64,000 bases of DNA from Ariolimax columbianus (taxonomy: Eukaryota > Mollusca > Gastropoda > Stylommatophora > Arionidae). Where the stretch lies: positions 24,308,848-24,372,847 of the forward strand of contig JAVGWX010000018.1 of the NCBI GenBank assembly GCA_036924085.1, in the 5' to 3' direction. Shown here one piece after another: positions 57,775 through 64,000 of this stretch; positions within the stretch are counted from its first letter, which is position 1, and every line of letters begins with the position of its first letter. The notes under the pieces were generated by a model. The model saw only the letters and a list, made by a program, of their open reading frames with translations, was not told the origin of the DNA and did no database searches. The position numbers and the translations under genes were made by a program.

Positions 57775-58420
57775 AAATAATGCTAAAAGGTCTCCACAAA
57801 GTGCGTCCCTCAAACGCTGATAGTTAATTGGTCGTCTGTCCTGGGCCATGTGTGATGCATCAGTCGTTGTGAGCCCAAGATCTTGCAAGGTCCCTCTAAT
57901 GTCATCTATCTACCTGCCCCACTGCCTCTTGCTCTTGTGCTGTAGCAAGACCTTCTAGCATTGTAAGCCATCCGTAAAAGATTTATTAGTGCCAGATACA
58001 TGGACAACTGGGAAACAGAGCATATTGGCTACACATAAAATGATGCTTATTACTAGTTGAACAGAAGAGAGCAGGTAGTGGTCTTCAGACTCCACACAGG
58101 GCACAACAGACTGAAGTATCATTTATTCAGTAAACTGAAGATAGGTGCTAATGAAGGTACACCTGTGATCCTGGGAAAATGACCCCTGAACATCTGCTGC
58201 AAAATTGCCCGACATACAAGGACCAGAGAAAGTACATGCGTCCAACACCAGTGCCAACACTAGACAAGTTCTATGGCTATGTCGACAGCCTTAGGACAAC
58301 CGCTACTTTCTTTGCTACTTTCTTATGTCTGACAGCATACAAAGAAGAAGTAAGCCATCAGTAGAGGTTGATCAGGGACATTCTCATTAGATGACTTGTT
58401 GCACAGAGTCAATGTAAATG
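57775..58420 (-). mobile_element. RTE-like LINE tail, host of a nested insertion
   Basis: Minus-strand remains of an RTE-like C-terminus lie on both sides of 57973-58349. The 58360-58420 part precedes and the 57972-57780 part follows, with TAAGCCATCAG matching the TGATGGCTTA of the elements at 8953 and 10507. Joining the parts in the order of those relatives restores continuity. Confidence 0.75.
57973..58349 (+). mobile_element. I/Nimb-like LINE tail, nested, with 10-bp TSD
   Basis: 5'-truncated copy related to 5990-6495: NRREQVVVFRLHTGHNRL, KMTPEHLLQNCPTYKDQ and LCLTAYKEE, then an AAGAAGAA tail. The direct repeat GTAAGCCATC occurs at 57963-57972 and 58350-58359 and is a target-site duplication. 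It sits inside an RTE-like fragment. A stop (TAA) interrupts the first segment and the DECTCGTG motif is damaged. Confidence 0.9.
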
Positions 58421-58779
58421 TGCTGTTTATCAGCATTTGGTATGTAGCCAAAACTATTCTCGGATATCTAAGCAAAGACAACATCTGGTGGAGCACAGCA
58501 GAAGCTGTCTGTCACATATGCTCTATTTTCCTAACAAGTTTCCACCCGCAGAAACAACACTGCCCATATACTTGAACTCACGGCCTGTTGAATGGCGGAT
58601 GAATACCATAAAGATATTTTATAGTGGTCAAAACACCTGGAATTTGAAACTGCTTAATTTGCATTAACAAAATTCTTTAGGGTGACACCTGTACAAAATG
58701 GTGTATGGTGTGGTACATTGTAGGAAATTCCAAAATAATTTTAAAGTTATGGGTCTGCAAGTATGTTCCCCATTACATT
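58421..58779. other. No gene recognised
   Basis: Spacer with a 76-residue ORF (58437-58667) of no known family. It may belong to the upstream part of the RTE-like fragment. Confidence 0.4.
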
Positions 58780-59511
58780 TATTAATGATTGAGACATGGA
58801 ATCTACATTGAACACTCCAATGGCGACATAGAAAATCACTCCATACTAGCAGTAGAGACTTGTACCAATTTCAGAGCTGAAGCAAGAGCTGTTCATGCAA
58901 CAACTCAGATTCTTATCAGAAAAAACATAACTACAAGGAAAACGGTCATTCTAACAGACTCCAGGAGTGTACTCCAAGCCATCTCAAGCCCCAAACAATA
59001 TAGACTCTTACATGAAATAAAATACAACATAGGATTGCTGTCTAAAAAACTAAATTAGTCCTACAATGGATTCCAGCCCACTGTGGGATCCCCGGAAACG
59101 AGAAAGCAGAAGAGCTCGCAAAAGCCGGAAGTGGCTGCAAGCAGATTCCCCATCCACAGAGCTATAAAGAAGCAAAGACACTCATCAAATGATCTATGAT
59201 GACAGAATGGAGAGACTAACACAAAGAATACAAGCCAGAAAATTACAGCATAGACAGACTTGGCAAAGATGGGCAGACAAAGATCTTCAGACTCAGAACA
59301 GGAAATTGCAGACTCAAGGCCTACCTGCACAGAATGGGTATTAGAGACACTGCCACGTACGATTGTGGAGCACCCAAGCAAACACCAGAACTTTATTCTG
59401 CAAGAATGCCCTACCTATGCAGACCAAAGAGAGACAGTCTGGCCTGGGGGAGCGACCATACTCGAAAAGCTGTGGGGGACCGGTGAAGACCTGAAACACA
59501 CAGTCTCCTTC
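58780..59511 (+). mobile_element. I/Nimb-like LINE family B, RNase H to C-terminus
   Basis: Relative of the 53.3-kb copy. It reads HGIYIEHSNGDIENHSI, TNFRAEARAVHATTQIL and VILTDSRSVLQAISSPKQ, then in another frame IPAHCGIPGNEKAEELAKAG, KIFRLRTGNCRLKAYLHRMG, ILQECPTYADQRETVWPGGA and LEKLWGTGEDL. Its two main frames are separated by a frameshift and contain stops. The coding end runs straight into the 39-bp array, and the GAA-type tail follows that array. Confidence 0.8.
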
Positions 59512-60053
59512 GTGAACCTCACCGGACTAGAGGCACAGCATCAGTTGATCGTGAACCTCACCAGACTAGAAGCACAGCATCAGTTGATCGTGAACCTCAC
59601 CAGACTAGAAGCATAGCATCAGTTGATCGTGAACCTCACCAGACTAGAAGCACAGCATCAGTTGATCGTGAACCTCACCAGACTAGAAGCACAGCATCAG
59701 TTGATCGTGAACCTCACCAGACTAGAAGCATAGCATCAGTTGATCGTGAACCTCACCAGACTAGAAGCATAGCATCAGTTGATCGTGAACCTCACCATAC
59801 TAGAAGCATAGCATCAGTTTATCTTGAACCTCACCGGACTAGAAGCATAGCATCAGTTGATCGTGAACCTCACCAGACTAGAAGCATAGCATCAGTTGAT
59901 CGTGAACCTCACCGGACTAGAAGCATAGCATCAGTTGATCGTGAACCTCACCGGACTAGAAGCATAGCATCAGTTGATCGTGAACCTCACCAGACTAGAA
60001 GCATAGCATCAGTTGATCGTGAACCTCACCAGACTAGAAGCATAGCATCAGTA
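59512..60053. repeat. 39-bp minisatellite, ~14 units, between LINE coding end and tail
   Basis: Units GTGAACCTCACCAGACTAGA plus AGCATAGCATCAGTTGATC. The first unit continues the LINE reading frame (VNLTGLEAQHQLI). After the last unit an AATGAAGAAGAAGAAGAAAA tail begins (60058), so the array replaces the expected end of the element. Confidence 0.92.
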
Positions 60054-60089
60054 GATCAATGAAGAAGAAGAAGAAAATGGAGATGTTTT

Positions 60090-60910
60090 CTAATTGAAAA
60101 GGCACCTTTTAAAGGCAACAGCAAGAAACAACTGTTTGAACAGGCAGGTTTAAGGAAGGACAACTCAACAACTTTCCCCTTCCACACAATCAACCATGGG
60201 ATAGACAGAGTGCAAGAAGTCTGTATGTCCCTATACATTGTGTTTGTAGACTACAAAAAGGCCTTTGATAGCACAGAAATAAATGCAGTGGTAAATGCAA
60301 TGAGGAACCAATGTATCGACGAATAGTACATCATGCTTATAAAGAAGATAAACAAGAGCTGCTAAACTGAGATCACTCTTTTTCGCAAGATACACTTTAT
60401 ATATTTATATATATATATATATACACCACAGAGTACGGAAAGGAGCTTCGATCTTCCAAAAACTATTCACGGCTGCTCTTGAAGAAGTTTATAGGTCCCA
60501 AAACCTGCAACATAGATGGTGAGATGCGTTTTGCGGATGACACTGCAATCTTCAACTACAGCATTGAAGAAACCAAACAAAGCCTAAACAAACTGAATGA
60601 GCAGGCAAAACAGTTGTCTTGAACATAAATAGGCATTAAACCAATACTCCAGCAGATGACTGACATCAAGGTCAGAGCTCACACCATCAATAGTATTGTT
60701 ATTCCAGCAATGATTCATGGATCTAAGTTTTGGAGTCTACATAAATCAGATGCAGATAAGATCTGTGCTACCAAATGAGAAATGGAGCAAGCAAAGAGTC
60801 CTAAATATCTCACTGAAAGACTACATCAGAAATGCCAACATCCGCCACCAGAGTTCCGGGATGTTGTCGACTCTGCATCAATACGAAAGTACTGATGTGG
60901 ATTGAAGCAA
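60090..60910 (+). mobile_element. Degenerate RTE-like LINE
   Basis: KKQLFEQAGLRKDNSTTFPF and LYIVFVDYKKAFDSTEINAV (60220-60285) mark RT motifs. A GKELRSSKNYSRLLLKKF-like block and an FADDT-like block near 60530 are damaged. A LNISLKDYIRNANIRHQSSG segment (60810-60860) corresponds to the region after the RT of RTE-like elements. No intact frame. Confidence 0.6.
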
Positions 60911-61639
60911 CTTTTATCTACCTGGTATCAAGCAATCTTGCTTGATTAAATACTAGGATTCAAGTAAGAGACATGTTTGTAGCTACCAGTGATAACTACC
61001 AGCTTATGATCTCAAGCATGTGTACCATCAATAAGAAGATAACTCTAGCTGTAATCCTCAGCCCCTCGATAAATGGGAGTTTGAGGGAAGAATAGGCCCA
61101 CTGCACCTCCATGCTAGAGAGCATTGTGTATGGAGCTAGCAGACCTCATCATGCAAAATAAATTGCTACAGACACTGCAACTGCAAGAGCATGGAAAGTG
61201 GTTTAGGGCATATCATGTAAGGAGACATCTACAGTGCTGACCCTATACTGTGCAAGGAGCGAGATAAGAAGGAGAAAACTGAATGATGTACAGGAACACA
61301 GCATTTCACTATGTAGGGTTGTAATTGCTGCTAGCAACCTCAAAATAAATAAATTGCTACTGAAACATTTTAAACTAGAGCACAAAGCAGTACATAAATG
61401 CATTGATGAAGACTCCCAACAAAGATGCCCATTTGCAGTGATGGTACTGTGCATTAAAAAGAGCAAAAACAACACAAGAGAAAATAACAGGTGTGCAAAT
61501 TTATTAAAAGTACATGTCATAGAAAAGGCTAAATGGGAAAGGCAAGAACTGCATTCCTGTTACTGGATAATATATATAAATCCATGGAAATAAGATCTAA
61601 TACCAGGTTTAAAATCATTTAATTCAATGTCAGCCAGTA
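60911..61639. other. No gene recognised
   Basis: Short overlapping ORFs (61203-61593) on both strands show no known domain. Possibly the remainder of the neighbouring decayed elements. Confidence 0.4.
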
Positions 61640-62080
61640 CTCCTGTACAGAGCTAAACTTGGAGAACGACAAGGCAATACAGAGGAAACGCAAATCATTC
61701 GTCAATAAAAGTCTACAGAGAATAATTGGTAAAGGCTGGAGAGGAATGGTAAGGAATGAAGACCAATGAGAAAAGGAGCCAACAACAACCAGTTGAGCAA
61801 CACATCAAATGTAGGAAATAGGGTTGGATAAGACATATGGTTTGGAAATTACCCTCCAACACCGCCAGACAGGTCCTGACATGGAATCCACTGAGGAATA
61901 GGAAGAGAGGTAGCCCAAGAAATACCTGAAGAGGAGACTGTAAAAATGCACTTTGGTCCCTGAACCTAACGGGAGAGAGACAGAAAGGGCAGCCCAAGAC
62001 AAAACTTGATGGAAGAGAGTTCTCAATGGACTACATCCCAAAAGGAGCAGCAGGCATTGATGTTGGCATTTCATAAACCA
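61640..62080 (+). mobile_element. RTE-like LINE, 3' tail (another lineage)
   Basis: KSLQRIIGKGWRGMVRNED-like start, then GWIRHMVWKLPSNTARQVLT and WNPLRNRKRGSPRNTWRG in shifting frames, a LNLTGERQKGQPKTKLDGRE-like block and LNGLHPKRSSRH. These are the landmarks of a LINE C-terminus of the type with 'TW...GRPR' and 'W...V.GL'. Frames are broken. Confidence 0.6.
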
Positions 62081-62644
62081 GTGTCTGCGAAATAATGATC
62101 ATAGTATAATAAAAACATCAACTTCTCAAACACATTGAGCGAATACGTTTGTTCTCAATTTTATACAAAATTCTCATCAACATTCTCCAATGTTAAAAAA
62201 TCACAAGACAAACATAACAAAGAATACAAAATCTGCAATAATATAAACCAACACCACCGGTAAAACAGATTATGTTTAAAGGATAAGATATCACACATTA
62301 GACATTATTAGATTATGTTAAAATTAACAAAAACATAAATAGTAAAAGGCTTTATTATGGCAATATATCTGTTACTTTCACAGGGTGGTCACAAAGTCCC
62401 GTTACTCTCAAATGTAAATAGTATAACTGAACTTTAACAGAGTTACCCTTTATAAAAATTATGAGGAACGTACTGATCAATTTGATTATTACATGTATGG
62501 CGTAGTATTACAGTATTTTTACTGTTATCTGTATGCTTATTTTTTTCATCTGATCCCTGGGAAGATGTTATTCACTCTTTTGTGGATTAATTTTATCTAT
62601 AACTTCTTTTCAAACCCAGAAGGCTGTTCATCAATTAGCAGGCT
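62081..62644. other. No gene recognised
   Basis: AT-rich. CAGGGTGGTCACAAAGTCCC at 62381 is similar in style to a mariner-type terminal repeat, but I find no partner repeat or transposase. Confidence 0.4.
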
Positions 62645-62990
62645 TTTGGTATGTGGCAGTTGTCTCAAGGTAAGGTGTCCGCCTCGGGTGCCGGAGGTAG
62701 CATGTTCAAATCACGGTGGAGACCGGAATTTATTTTTCACTTGGATATTCTGGTAAAATGTCCCCTGATCTCTTGGTAGTGAGATCAGACTCCCGTGTTC
62801 AGTGTCGAGCACGTTAAAAATCCCTTAGCAGTTGAAAATCAAAAAGAGTAAGCTCAAAGATCGCCGCCCGGACAAAATTCAAATAAAAAATCTACCCAAG
62901 TTATTTGCACCTTTCCCTGAGTGGTTTATTATGAGCAGCTATAGATGGTGCCTAACAGGCTACGGGTCTACTTAGCTCTAGTGTTTGAGT
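62645..62990 (+). mobile_element. SINE-like repeat 'C' with tRNA-like head
   Basis: The head has CTCAAGGTAAGGTGTCCGCC and a B-box-like TGTTCAAATCACG in tRNA spacing. The body has AGTGTCGAGCACGTTAAAAA. The distal part (GATGGTGCCTAACAGGCTAC) pairs with the segments at 17431 and 51441. A tRNA-derived SINE is the best reading. The 3' end is unclear. Confidence 0.65.
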
Positions 62991-63040
62991 CTATTAAGAT
63001 GAATTCGCACATCTGTAAAAACCACACTCCAAGAAACTAG

Positions 63041-63098
63041 TTTTATACAGACTCTGTAGAGTCTTCTTAACCAGTATTAAGACGTTAAGTTAAGCATG
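63041..63098 (+). mobile_element. CR1/L2-like LINE 3' terminus
   Basis: TATACAGACTCTGTAGAGTC through ACGTTAAGTTAAG matches 12846-12898. It is a very short, 5'-truncated copy. Confidence 0.65.
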
Positions 63099-64000
63099 AC
63101 TTTGAGAGTTTTGTACCCTGAAAGAGTTAGTGATATTGTTATAAATAAATATTAGATCGAAAGGTGTGTCAACCTATTTGTATTTGCCAGGTTCAAAAGG
63201 CAAAACAGGACTTTGTAGCAATCCCGTGGAATGAATCACATGCAATTTTCATTTATGTGCAAATTAAATAAGTGTTACACGGTGTAATCACAATCATAGA
63301 CATGGCAACAAGCATTACAACAATATAGCTGTAGATTAAAGAGAGAGAATAGAAATGGATCAAGGACGTCACAAGGCAATATTTATATATATATATATTA
63401 TTTAAAATACTATACAAAATGCTGCAATACCTGAGGACTGGGGAACAGAGACGCTATGCAAAAAAAATCACTGCCATTATAATCACAACTACAAAAGCTC
63501 AGATGCAGTCTTCCTGTATAAGGAACACCTGCAGCTAAAATATGTGATCCATATACTGGAGCACAAAGGTGAATGACTAAAAATGTTTGGAAAGTGGCTT
63601 CTTTTAGAATAGAACAATAGCAGTGGTGGCGTATAACGTAACATCTCGCATATAATACACACAATTTTTACTCATTTTGGCCAGCTAAAACTTGAGTATG
63701 TGTTATACAAGAGTACTAAAAAAACGTCATATTCGATATCAAAAGTAAAATACAATGGAAAATTTGTCCCAATTTGACAGTGAAAATTGCATAAAATTGA
63801 ACGTGTCATTCGTTTTCTAGTGAGAGTGTTGACAAGGAAGTCCGAAGCAACTTAATATTTAGATGCTGTGTACCAATGTCTGTTTGCTATTACCAATACT
63901 TTCAGTCATTTAACATACATTCCATAAAATTAAATCTAGAAAAATCAGTGCACCAATTTTCATTTTATCAGACAATGTTGGGCTAAAATCGAGCATTTGT
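63099..64000. other. No gene recognised
   Basis: AT-rich sequence with a TATA-rich run at about 63380-63400 and no recognisable gene or repeat. Confidence 0.5.

Noticed and set aside
62381..62410. A mariner-type terminal inverted repeat
   Set aside because: Only one end-like sequence is seen, without a partner repeat, a TA duplication or a transposase.

Overview
This window looks like nuclear DNA of an invertebrate animal, most likely a mollusc. A gastropod is my best guess, from the style of its non-LTR retrotransposons; that is inference, not proof. The long low-complexity stretches, tRNA-derived SINEs, LINE (non-LTR retrotransposon) remains on both strands and an 18S rRNA fragment rule out a prokaryotic origin. 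I find no intact host protein-coding gene. Almost everything recognisable is a transposable element or a tandem repeat.

Layout. 1-7.2 kb: a run of minisatellites (units of about 28-49 bp) with LINE tails between them. 7.65-15.4 kb: a field of diverged tandem repeats, many sharing a monomer of about 55 bp (TTAACAGAC...TTTAATGTCCTACATAGTATC). Several elements have landed in it: RTE-like tails, a tRNA-derived SINE, a CR1/L2-like tail and RNase H-bearing LINE tails. 15.6-25 kb: a minus-strand LINE of the RNase H-bearing I group (Nimb-like 'family A', copy A1) abuts an RTE-like fragment. CR1/L2-like and RTE-like tails follow. 26.1-27.5 kb: an internal 18S rRNA fragment, then two diverged repeats of its distal end. 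27.6-32.5 kb: the longest LINE (copy A2) has endonuclease, reverse transcriptase and RNase H, broken only by two single-base frameshifts in A runs. 32.5-40.2 kb: four decayed RTE-like elements. 40.5-45.8 kb: an L1/Tx1-like LINE whose 5' region was split by copy A3, with an 11-bp target-site duplication. 45.5-48.4 kb: a large inverted repeat (arms about 0.82 kb, loop 1.27 kb) whose loop carries a broken GPCR pseudogene. 48.4-64 kb: more LINE tails, SINEs and minisatellites, including a nested insertion with a 10-bp target-site duplication.

How the parts relate. The window records layered retrotransposition: 5'-truncated copies with (GAA)n, (GAT)n or (CTAA)n tails, nested insertions with target-site duplications, and one inversion of the twin-priming type. 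Several minisatellites lie inside element sequence (LINE coding region, LINE 3' end, interspersed repeat), so elements seem to seed tandem arrays here. The most unusual structures are the inverted repeat with the GPCR loop and the 18S-derived tandem copies.

Limits: family names rest on motif recognition by eye. Boundaries are usually good to tens of bases, and no database search was run.
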